Of a DNA stretch of 64,000 nucleotides, positions 11,228 through 20,959 are shown piece by piece; position 1 is the first letter of the stretch; the number at the start of each line of letters is the position of its first letter. The position numbers were made by a program, and so were the translations under genes. This DNA is from Paramyrothecium sp. XJ0827 (lineage: Eukaryota > Ascomycota > Sordariomycetes > Hypocreales > Stachybotryaceae): NCBI GenBank assembly GCA_020881915.1, contig JAJFPB010000008.1, forward strand, positions 2,356,001 to 2,420,000. Reading direction: 5' to 3'. The notes under the pieces were generated by a model. The model was not told the DNA's origin. It did no database searches and saw only the letters and a list, made by a program, of their open reading frames with translations.

Positions 11228-12861
11228 ATGGTTTTTCGGGTGGGCAAAGCGTCGGCGTTAGATCAGGAGTGTCATACATACTGTGCAAGTGTCTTCATAT
11301 CACAGCAAAGCTGGGATTTTGTTCAGGCGACAGTTCACAAACTCCCAATCACGCCGCAGCAGCAAGTCAAGCGGTGTCGATGGTTGAAGAGCAGTTTGAC
11401 CAAGAGACTATCTGATTATAATAGTCAAAGGAATAGTTACCTTCCTGATGAATTGTGGGCTTTTGTCGCCGACAATTTGTTGCCGTGTTGTGCCACACTC
11501 AACGTTCAGGCTGCTTACACACAAGCAAAGAAATACTGGATAAAGCTGGACGGCGTAATATGGTGTAGATTTACAATTTTTGAAGGGTTCAGGTATCTAT
11601 CATGCCCATCAGGCTCCGAACTAGAAAGGTCACATGCCCTTTTGTCTTCTGGGCTATCGATGCCAAGATAGCTGTATTTTGCCGAGAGTCATCTCGGAAT
11701 TACCGAGCTCCAACTCTCCAGCTTCCCTGCCTCACCCCCGGTCAAGGCTATCTCAGGAACTTGGTGGCATAAGATAAAGGCTGAATCCGAGGCTGCGGTT
11801 CCGTTCGATGTAATTGCATGTGAACTCTTCCTAATTTCGAAACGCAACTCATATCATGTCCCAGGGCATTGAACTTCGCTGCTTATCTGACCAAGGAAAA
11901 CTTTCTACCGCATGGAGTGTGCTACCGTCGCAAGAACCGCGATTTGCGTAATTTTCATTGGAAAGCTATCGGTCGGTCAGAACGAGCGATTTCGTCTTGA
12001 ACGATCCGGATTCCGTCCCATATTCTGCGTTGTGGCATCGCGGTATCAGTATGATACACCCTCATGGGACAAACGAGGACATTTCGTTCTACCAATCACA
12101 CTGGGACGGATTGTGGATGCATATACCTCTACAAAAACGCGAGATGACCCGAGATTTATGGCAACGAAAGAGCACATATGCTCGGCATCGAGGTTTGTTG
12201 GTATGTGAAGTTGAAAACTCATGGGGTCGTTAAGGTTGACTAAAGAAAGTTTTAGATTGTCACGAGCATGAAGCGAATTTTCGTTGCAGGCACAGTGCTA
12301 TGTGACTCAGTGCGAGATAGGCCGTGGACATTGATTGAACGGCTCGACTCTATGCCAAGAGGGATTTACATGGAGGAATCCAGCCAACGAATAGACGTAC
12401 TAGGCTCTGAATCCCCTGAGCAAGAGCCTGCTATCAGCGACTTTGCAGGTTTGGATCCTCCAGGCAGTTCTTTGACCCCGTATCTGGAAGATGACCTCTT
12501 TTCAAAGCATGATCTAAAAGATCTTCAGGAGATGACGCCTTGTTGGAACAGTCGGTATGAAGTTATTTCTAGTTTACTGTTTCGCTATGCAGACGGACAT
12601 CGAGAATGTGCTGGAGAAGTTCGGCTAGACTCGCTTTGAGACCCACTACAGCTCGATGAGGACGTTTCTTGGTCTCTGGAATTCAAGATAAAGGACGGGA
12701 TATATCCGGTCGTGTCCGCAGTTCCAACTGGGAGTCATGAGGCTGACACGGGCCAAGAGCCGATTATGAACCTGGCCTGTTCTGGAACGATCTTCTGGAC
12801 CTGGTCTCGACGCCAATGTTATGTCACGTACGAGGGACAATCTGGTCCCCAAGTGGGGTAG
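11228..12861 (+). pseudogene. Decayed fungal F-box-like / uncharacterised large protein gene
   Basis: Coding-like peptide continues across three frames with stops and frameshifts. An N-terminal piece has an F-box-like YLPDELWAFVADNLL (near 11440-11485); after a TAG at 11669 the same frame continues with YFAESHLGITELQL and GTWWHKIK; a second frame (about 11960-12232) has DGLWMHIPLQK; a third (12268-12861) has PWTLIERLDSMPRGIYMEES and LLFRYADGHRECAGEVRLD, then a TGA at 12637-12639, then more same-frame peptide ending FWTWSRRQCYVTYEGQ. These blocks occur in this order in a family of fungal F-box-like hypothetical proteins as I remember it. At least two stops and two frame changes make an intact product unlikely. 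Function of the family is unknown. Confidence 0.6.
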
Positions 12862-13249
12862 CCATCGATGAGATCGGTGAACAGATGATTATTTATGCCG
12901 AAAAGAATGGAGTCTAGTTCTGTGAACTGTACAGGAAGAGATCGTATGGGGTCAAACGATACTGCGGCATGGTATGTGCTTGTGGTGTTGGCCAAGACAT
13001 GAACCCCGGTTCACATTGTAAGCCCTAGCAGCAAGCGCCACAATCCTTCGCTCAATGCTTCGACGATGCGCTAGGAGCTTACGCACTGGACTTTGAATAG
13101 AAAATCAGCATGGTTCTAACCGGCTAGGTCGGCTCAGATCCACAATTGTTTATTGGCTATGCCCGTGGCTGTGGTGTCCCTATAGAAGCAGGGCTTAGAC
13201 TTTGGCAAGGCGGATCTGTCTCTCAAATAATATTCACCTTGCAGCCGCA
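12862..13249. other. Intergenic, no gene seen
   Basis: About 390 bases between the decayed gene and the TATA box of the next small gene; nothing recognisable. Confidence 0.5.
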
Positions 13250-13257
13250 TATAAATA
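13250..13257 (+). promoter_or_regulatory. TATA box of the 176-aa gene
   Basis: TATAAATA lies 63 bases before the proposed ATG at 13320, and supports that start over upstream in-frame alternatives that would lie on the promoter itself. Confidence 0.45.
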
Positions 13258-13319
13258 GCTACCGCCGCCGCTCTTCTTTACAAATCCGAAAGGACGCTAC
13301 AATTTTCTCAACTGAAGCC

Positions 13320-13850
13320 ATGGACGAACAAACCAGGCGCAGGCGTTTGGAATTGGGCTTCAGGCACGTGCCAGCGCCCGATCGGCCAAAGAAGAACAAG
13401 AAGAATGAGAAGAATGAGCAGGTCGCCAACGCCGATAGCCGTGACACTGTGCGATCCCAGACCACCGGCAAAGCATTCTCAAAGCCTCAATCTGCGCCAT
13501 GGGCGCTGACGATATCGCAAAAGGATCTCAAGAAGCTCATCGGAGGCTTTTCACCCCGAGACATGGACGACAAATGGGTGTTGCGGACCGTCGGTCCCGA
13601 TTCTCGTGGAGACTACCTGGTCGGTCTCCACCGGAGCTGGACCAACTTCCCCGTGGTCGCAATGAAGGTCCATGCCGAGTTCAACGATTCAAAGAGGTGG
13701 AAAGCAGGCAGCTGCCCAAAAATCTACGAGATGATCTGGGAGGTGGACAAGGAGAGGTGGAATCCCGGTGACGAAGATGCAAAGGAGTCAGCCAAGGAAA
13801 CGATGATCAGATGTTGCGCGTACTTGGTGGACGTGAAGCTGTCTGGCTAG
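13320..13850 (+). CDS. Hypothetical basic protein, 176 aa
   Basis: Single-exon open frame of 176 aa starting MDEQTRRRRLELGF. An N-terminal basic, low-complexity tract (KKNKKNEKNE, residues about 24-33) is followed by a compact region with LTISQKDLKKLIGGF, DDKWVLRTVGPDSRGDYLVGLHRSW and conserved-looking Trp/Arg residues. No signal peptide, membrane segment or known motif is visible. I do not recognise the family; the ordered C-terminal half reads like a real globular domain. The basic tract might act as a nuclear-localisation or RNA/DNA-contacting tail, but this is a guess. A TATA box stands at a sensible distance. It lies between a decayed gene and a damaged HET gene, in the accessory block. 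Confidence 0.6.
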   Translation: MDEQTRRRRLELGFRHVPAPDRPKKNKKNEKNEQVANADSRDTVRSQTTGKAFSKPQSAPWALTISQKDLKKLIGGFSPRDMDDKWVLRTVGPDSRGDYLVGLHRSWTNFPVVAMKVHAEFNDSKRWKAGSCPKIYEMIWEVDKERWNPGDEDAKESAKETMIRCCAYLVDVKLSG

Positions 13851-14215
13851 CTATCAATGTGCATTTGGTTGGAAGATGAGTGAGCGTGAGTAGCTCATAG
13901 TGATGGCATGCAGTCACTGACTCACGCTTTAATTCGTCACATTATTAGGCAGCAGAGCTGTGACGTTAACGGCCCTTAGGCAGCAAAATCCTTAGGAGGT
14001 CCGCAATATAGTAAAAGTATGAGTAGCATATACACAGTTGAGAAATACTTACCCGCGTCGCCTTTCTGGCTCTGCTCTCAGCAGAGCACTATGTCTTCCT
14101 CAGACAGGTTCCAATCCCTCCAGTCTTCGGCCTTATCGAACCTCCCCAGTCTCACGGGTGTGTCTGAGTTGCTCTCTAGCTCTTTACTCAATACAAAGGC
14201 GCTGCCCATGATCCT
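13851..14215. other. Intergenic, no gene seen
   Basis: About 365 bases between convergent genes; nothing recognisable beyond likely 3' untranslated sequence. Confidence 0.5.
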
Positions 14216-15887
14216 CTAGCGATCCTTGTGGCCAGATACTCGACGAAGGATAAACGGTAGGCAAGTCCCAGAAATGATGGCGCACACGTCGCCCTGCTGA
14301 ACGGCTCTTGGCACAGTTCCAAAGTAACCTCGTCCGAGCATTGCAAAACGTCGATGTTTGGACCAATCAATGACAAAATCCAAGACACGTTGGGTGTGCT
14401 CATCTTGCACCACGGCATGAGGCCGGGATTGTGCTTGGTCGCTTTGCAAAAGACGCGTAAACGCATGCTGAGACTCGTTCCACTGTTCCAAGGCATCATT
14501 ATATCTCCCACAAGCTAGCACCTCTGTGAAAGCCAAAGCCATGTGACTTTGGTAGGGTCCTGGATGAGCGGTAGAGTGCTGCGTGACCTCCTTCCACAAC
14601 GCAGCCAGTTGGACAAAAGAGTTTGGTTCTTCGTCTGGCGATTTGATGATGTGCGAAATGAATTCAACCGAGTCAATGATGGTGGCTCGAACACAGAGAA
14701 GTGAGTTGTTCTGGATTAGAACAAAATGTGCTTCGCCGATATTCTTGAAGGATGGATCTGCGAACCGTTGAAGCTCCCTGCCACGATCCCAGCACGGAAC
14801 CCATGATGCCACATGAGCAAGGCTGACCTCGTCATGCTCGATATAAGTCAACATATTCATGTCTGAGGTCTTCTCCAAGTATTTCACCGCGAAATCTCTG
14901 TAGGTTTCCCAATGTGGCCTTTCGTAATCCGGTTGTAAGATCATAGGTTCTCGGTCGGTCGGGAAGGCCATGAAGGCGTAAATTCTGTCCCGTGCGTCAC
15001 CGAGCTTTAGAGTTCGGGCGTAGTCCAAGATGTGAAGCGTTGGAAGAGCGCCAATTTCGGTTTTGACTAACTCCGGATGAAATGTCATGGCCTCCTTGGG
15101 TCGTCTGAGCTCGAACACCTGCCGGTGGAGCTTGGATATGTTTAGATCTTGCGTGCGTGCCCGCGACTGCCCACGCCACCGGCCCCAGTAATCAGCTCGC
15201 AACAGACTCATCCACTGTATCGTCACGCCACTCCATAACACGATGGTATCAGACGAGAGTGCTGCTTCTTGAACTACCCATCCTCGGTCAAACCAAGGAT
15301 GGCTTACCATTTGTTCTAACGACTGCCATCTGTCATCGATGATGTGTGGGTGATCAGCTGGCGGCCATGGAAAGGCATCCCAAATCCCCGCGACTGTGGC
15401 ATCCTCGAAAGCTTTGTTCATCGACGCGTTGATGTCCTGAATCAATTCGACCACCTTTTGAGCGCCTTCTTCGTATTTTGCATCCGTGCCTAGGCATACA
15501 AGAGTTCGCTTTGACGCTTTGTAAATGTCACCCATAGCGGCCACCTGCTTGCTCTTTTCTCCCAGGTTGTCCTGGTCGATGCAAATGGAGTCGACCCATA
15601 CAATGCGGGGTGCATGGCTCAAGCGGATTTGATATAGAGAGTCCCTCAGATTGGCAGTAATTGCTAACGGGCTTGCCCTCGATGTGAATCGGCTGGTCCT
15701 TGACGTTTGACCCCCATACATATGATACAGCCTCGAATGTAGCCGAATCATTCGTCCTCACGAGAGAAATAGTTTCGAGTTTCCCGCAAAGGAGATCGTC
15801 GCCTGCGCCCGGCTCTAGGATGAGTAGCCGGGTGTGACGGTCACTCGGGAGAGGCTCGTATTTGTACTGTACACCTTTGGGTGCCAT
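14216..15887 (-). pseudogene. HET-domain (heterokaryon incompatibility) gene with a single frameshift
   Basis: The N-terminal frame starts MAPKGVQYKYEPL and contains the first HET block FEAVSYVWG. Right after IHIEGKPV the HET homology moves to another frame, which continues with AITANLRDSLYQIR, RIVWVDSICIDQDN, VAAMGDIYKASKRTLVCLG and WFDRGWVVQEA, then a long C-terminal part ending GDVCAIISGTCLPFILRR. The change is explained by one extra base near 15664 and no intron would fit there. HET domains mediate allorecognition and programmed cell death in filamentous fungi, often with a TIR-like fold. Either the allele is inactivated or the base is an assembly error. Apart from this shift the gene looks complete, about 555 codons. 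Confidence 0.8.
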
Positions 15888-16717
15888 CGCTTCAATGATG
15901 AGGTAGCTGATTGGGCGATGGACGTATCGTCGATTGTATTTATGAGCAAAGAGCCCCGAATTTTCCGAGAGTTGGTTGTTGCCACGGTATCGGACGAAGG
16001 TTGGATACCTTCAAACCTCCAGGGATCGTTGACGAGGCCGGGAGGGGCTTGTGTGACACGTGATGGGCCATTCACCTGCATGCATATTGGTGTGTGGGTG
16101 TGTGTCTTGTGATGTACACGTGAGTAAAGCTATCATTTGCAGCCTCACTATCAGCCATGTTGAGGTCTTGGAACTGCCCGTGGGTGAAGTATTTGAACCC
16201 GCAATTACGATCATACCGGGGACTGGGCCCGTAGACGTCCATACTTTTGATACCGTCTCGCTTTCCCGTGTTGTAATAGATGGGCAGAGTGGGGGTAGCA
16301 TTTGTCTTGGCCAACATCGACACCCAATATATTACCTTGTTTACTATTATTCAAAGAGGCTCAAGCCTGTCATGGATTCCAGCTTCTTATCACGTAAGAG
16401 AGTCTGTCTCCATAGTCCAGACGTTCTATGATCGTAATCCACTACTGGACGCACAACCGGAGTTTGTGACATTGTCCAGCTCTGTTATTGGGGAAGTCAG
16501 GCAGTAAGGCTTCGTGCTTCAGGCGGAAACCCGAAATCAGGCGACCAATCGCTGATGCTCCATGTCACCTGATTTCACAGGGCACTCTCGGAGGGGAATT
16601 GGCAACCCGAACAGCAAACGTATCTCTGACACTCTCAAATGGTAAACATAGCCAAGTTTTGAGCTCTCTGCCTACCCTCTCACATTGGTCTTAACATTGC
16701 TCACGACCTTAACCTTC
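15888..16717. other. Intergenic, no gene seen
   Basis: About 830 bases between divergent damaged genes. Overlapping short frames occur on both strands without any motif; it probably holds the promoters of the two flanking genes. Confidence 0.5.
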
Positions 16718-18040
16718 ATGGAGGTACTTGGTACCGTGGCTGCCAGCTTCCAACTTGGGGGCCTCGCCATCAAGGGCTCCTTGGCAGCTTTCAAGATAGC
16801 ACATGGCATCAAAGATATCCATCAACGCATGAAAGACCTCTGGGAATCTCTTGAACGGGAAATTGACTCCATCAATAGCTTGCTCTCTCCCAACTCACCC
16901 GTTATCGACCAGCTTACAACCAGCCAATGCGGCCGAATTTCGAAACCCGCAGTAGCTGCACGAAAAGCGGTCGAAGAGATGAGGCAGGCATTGGAACCAT
17001 TGCAATCACTGACGACACATGGGAAGATGCCTATTGTGGACCGAGACCCTCGCAAGCGTCTGCCCAGAATACTCAGAAGATTCATCGCTCTATACACGGA
17101 GAAGAAATTGGAGATGAAGTTGCAAGTACTTGATCGCTTAAAGGCAACTCTCCTACAGGAGATCGAGAACTCGGGATTTGAACACAATCGATTCTTCGGC
17201 AAGACGTTGGTGCCATGAGGCAAGAAGTCAGCTCCAACCACGAATTTCTTGGAGCAGTTTATGGTCTCTTACAGGCAAACAACAGAGTCTTTGAGACAAG
17301 ACATCGCTCTCAATCATGAACTGGTTAAAAAAAAAATATTTGCTTCAAACCATACTGCGGCACAAGCGGATAAAGAACTTGAGATCCTGGACAGTCGTTT
17401 GACAGATCAGCGTTCTTCACTAATCCGGATTGAGTCAAATATATTGAATGCTACAGCCGAGCTGAACTCTAAAATTAACACTTCTGCAGCTCAAACAGCA
17501 GAAGCACTTCAAGAAATCAGATCTGGATTGCAGCATTCGATTTCCCAACAGTATCGGATAGCTTACGTACCCGTTGACGCTGGTGAAAAGACCTTGTTAG
17601 AAGTCAATTCTAGACGCGGAACGGTCAGGTTGACGACATCTTACAATTTTCCTATCCCTCTAGCAGAACTCAACGTGGCAGAGCATCCAAGACCCCTCAA
17701 GCAGTCATGGCGGTGTACATGTCAGAAAGACAAGCCTGCAGCGAGGTGGATGCTTGGAAGTACCATGTTTAGAATGAGTACTGGCACCCTCCGAAAGTGC
17801 CTTGTTCACACAAAATACCGCTCGTGGAGCCTCGATGGAGGTGAATCTAAGTTCTCTTTTTATGGGCATGCTCGAGCTCAACTTTGGTTTGCTCTTTGGT
17901 AGGAAGGGGTGGGAGCTGCCAAAACCTCTGAAGTTCAAAGCCATAGTGGAGCGCTCGAAAAACCCAATCTTCAACTCTTTGACAATTCATAGAAGACGCT
18001 TTTGTTTCCGTCCTAACAAATGCTGGTTCGCGGACTGATA
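16718..18040 (+). pseudogene. Decayed gene with STAND/ankyrin-type N-terminal domain
   Basis: The first segment starts with ATG at 16718 (MEVLGTVAASFQLGGLAIKG), a hydrophobic then helical N-terminus like those in front of fungal NACHT, ankyrin or Helo-like proteins (ASFQL...KIAHGIKDI). It runs to a TGA at 17216, after which the same frame resumes with a coiled-coil-like region (ESLRQDIALNHELVKKK ... LQEIRSGLQHSISQQY) and a Cys-containing RCTCQKDK. Near 17850 the frame changes and continues with LNFGLLFGRKGWELPKPLKF and VERSKNPIF, ending at 18040. These latter blocks match, from memory, the middle of large fungal ankyrin-type proteins. One stop plus one frameshift, and no repeats or NTPase region afterwards, indicate a broken, probably truncated gene. 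No 22-base intron at the stop is plausible. Confidence 0.55.
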
Positions 18041-19175
18041 GGCCTTGGTTTACTCATAGACCAAAACGGGACTTGGAAGGACCCTTCCCACTACCTCGTG
18101 TCTTTCTGCATTGGAATCCGCAGAAGTCACTGGGAGGATTGCAAGAACTTGTTCAGTGCGTGATAGAAGCTATACAGAAGGCCAAGCATCTGGAAGCGAC
18201 TGTGATGAAGAAGTGTCGACACTCTTCACGGTGAGTGACTCCGCAAAGAGTGGGTTTCACCAGACGGTTCCGTATGGAGAAAAATTGACAAAATTTCTAT
18301 GCTAATGCGAACACATCTTGGCTTAGTGGTAGGCTCCCGGATATTTCATACCATCGCTTTATGCCTATGTCGAGGAACTCAGGTAATCCAGTGTGATCTT
18401 TGCATCGTATGTCAAGTTTTGGAAGCTCGCATAGATTTGTGGGATGGTCGTTCACTACTCACTCTACGTCAATCTACTTTATACTCGCTCGCTATCATTT
18501 GTGGGCCTTTCTCGCGGTCAGAATACCCAGTTTGAATAAAATGTTACCTTCCAATTGGTAGGATCCACTAGTACTGTACCTTTCAGTTCCACATCGTAGA
18601 TGGAAATGTAACCCAACACTCCTGTTCATATGGGGGCCGGAGCTGATCAGTGCTTGAAAAGGAGCAAGCTAGGCGAGGAATCTATTCCAAATAATATTTA
18701 TGCTTCCCCCAATGTCTCAAAGTGTATCCTTGGCCATGCTACAAGGTTCTTTGGTGTCTGCAAGTGGGCTTGAACGATCAAACTCAAGGAGCCGACAGAG
18801 AACAAGACAAATTGCATCCTGAAAGCCTGCATGTGAGCAACCAGCGGCAATGCCATAACCCACATTTTCCACTCGTGATGTGAAGATGGAGTGAAAAGTG
18901 TTCGGAATTTCTGGTACGTGGAATATGCATTCATCGGCTCATAAAGTAGGTGCAGGCCATTGAGTGTTGCAAGCATCCACGATGCAACATACCCCGCCCA
19001 CGGCTTCGGTCCGACTGGTGAGTCGGCTCAGTTACCTACATAGGGAGGTGGGAGCGGATTTCGTGTTTACCGTTTAATTTAATGTTGAATTTCCTAGTGC
19101 CATGAACTTTTGAATAAATACTCTTTTAATGTCTAAAAACTTCGAAAAAAGCCACTCAGCTGGAGATAATTCATA
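18041..19175. other. Intergenic, no gene seen
   Basis: About 1.1 kb. The first few hundred bases may be further eroded remains of the preceding gene: a peptide NLFSACDRSYTEGQAS is readable near 18145-18195. A 92-codon open frame on the minus strand (18698-18976) has no motif and is not called. Confidence 0.45.
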
Positions 19176-20506
19176 ATGCCGATTCCTCCAGACCAGATCC
19201 ACACTCTGCCACCTGAGCAGCAACGGGAGTTTTTCAATGGACCTGCGATGGCGCCGCCAGACGGACTGGGATCGAATTTGGATGATCCCGATAACAAAAC
19301 TGTCGTTTCATTATTTACCTTGACGTTTCTCATTGTTATCTCCACTGCTTTTGCCGCGTTGCACGCTGTCACCCGTATTATCAGGATGAAGCATGTGAGG
19401 TCAGATGACTGTGAGTACACATTGTCTGGTTCTTTGAACATTTCTGACCTCTATAGACATTGCTCTGGTCGGCTACGTGAGTCCTGAATAATCCATTGTC
19501 TCAACATATGGCCTAAGAACGGAGAATAGGGCTTCTTTCTTGCGTATATCGCATTAAATTACTGGTTGATCGCGAGACATGGCTTCTTCGTGCATCAATG
19601 GGACATGTCAATGAGGGGACTCCTTGACCTGCTTTTTGTAAGTCCCTATAAAATATTTGAAAACCAATTACTAAACCCACAAGGTCGTTCACGTTGCTTC
19701 GCATTGTTATTGCGTTGTTCTAGCCATTAAGAAAACAGTCATACTGAGAGAGTGGATCCGCATCTTTGTTCCATTAGGAACAAGAAACGCTTTCTACTGG
19801 ATTTGCCTCGTCTCGATCATCGTCAACATCGCCTTCTACACAATCACTATCACACTAAAGAATGTCTGCGCGACACCTTACCGTAGAAGTGAGTCACCTA
19901 AACTCGATCGCCTTCCAGAAAACGTGTTAACATCGACTCAAGTCTATGACTTTACAGTTCCTGGCATAACACGGTGGAGCGAGAATGCGACGATTGTCCC
20001 AGGGACTTCTATAAATTTGGTGTTGGACTTAATCATCCTTTGTATTCCCCAGAAAGTCATCTGGAGTCTAAACATGAACAAGTCGAGAAAGATTGGCGTT
20101 TCTTTCATCTTCATGGTGGGAGTATTGTATGAACATCCGACCTCTTTCGAAGCAAAACTAATAGGAACCTAGTGCCTGCGTATGTGCCGCTTGTGGAGTT
20201 GCATTTTCCGTTATGTTCTGGTACAGTGATGACGTTACATACACCACTCCAGGCATGTCTCTCTGGCTGGGAGCAGAGATGGCGTGCATGATCATCGTTT
20301 ACTGTGCACCATCCGTGCCAATGGCGTTGAAATGGCGGTCTAAAAGACTAAGAGATGAATCTAAGCGACCCTCAAATACACCATCTGAGGCGAGAAGGAA
20401 CACTGCTCATTCTCGTAGTCAATACAAGAAGATTCATGAGACGGAGAATCCACTTAGCATAGAGCTATCGCGGCCTAAGTCTACACTTCAGCCAAACAAG
20501 AAGTAA
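19176..20506 (+). CDS. Rhodopsin-like (PTH11-type) integral membrane protein, 361 aa
   Basis: Six exons: 19176-19410, 19457-19476, 19530-19637, 19684-19888, 19943-20126, 20173-20506, with introns of 46-54 bases; phases agree and give 361 aa. Exon 2 is only 20 bases. The protein has an extracellular-looking N-terminus (PPDQIHTLPPEQQ) and about seven hydrophobic segments, such as VVSLFTLTFLIVISTAFAAL and INLVLDLIILCIPQKVIWSL, the second being the typical LPQ-type helix of the fungal rhodopsin-domain family. The C-terminal tail after the last helix is polar and basic. Family members include Pth11-like putative G-protein-coupled receptors of filamentous fungi, but most have no known ligand. CFEM cysteines are absent. 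Confidence 0.82.
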
Positions 20507-20959
20507 TCGGTCAGACGGTATGGACATGAGAGTAAAGGAGATGTGGATCTCAGGTTTCGTTATAGATACTATCGAATAGTCATGCAGTATGGAAAGAGCT
20601 AATTATAGACCTTCTTCCTAGCCCTTGATACTATGCGTGAATGAACAACTACCCTACGTAACTGAAGCTGCCCACCTATTTCAGAATGGTCACACGGCGT
20701 CTTGTCCCGTAATTACCATCCTAGTCATTTAATTTAACAAGCAATGTGAGCGACTGGGATTGTGCCGCCCACTGGAAGGTTAATTTCTATCACTTTCCAG
20801 AGAAAAACGCGACAACTGAAGCCAGTCTACGTAATCCCAAAAGATAGCCCTTGAGCATTGCTTCTGGGCTGATTTACCCGGGCCCGGTATTAGGAAAATC
20901 GGCGATGTATGCAAATCAAAACAGACTATTACAACAGAATAGCATTGGATATTCGTGCT
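20507..20959. other. Intergenic, no gene seen
   Basis: About 450 bases between convergent genes; nothing recognisable. Confidence 0.5.

Noticed and set aside
17193..17230. Very short intron removing the TGA in the STAND-like gene
   Set aside because: The only GT-AG pairs around the stop would make introns of 14-22 bases, far below the minimum seen elsewhere in the window.
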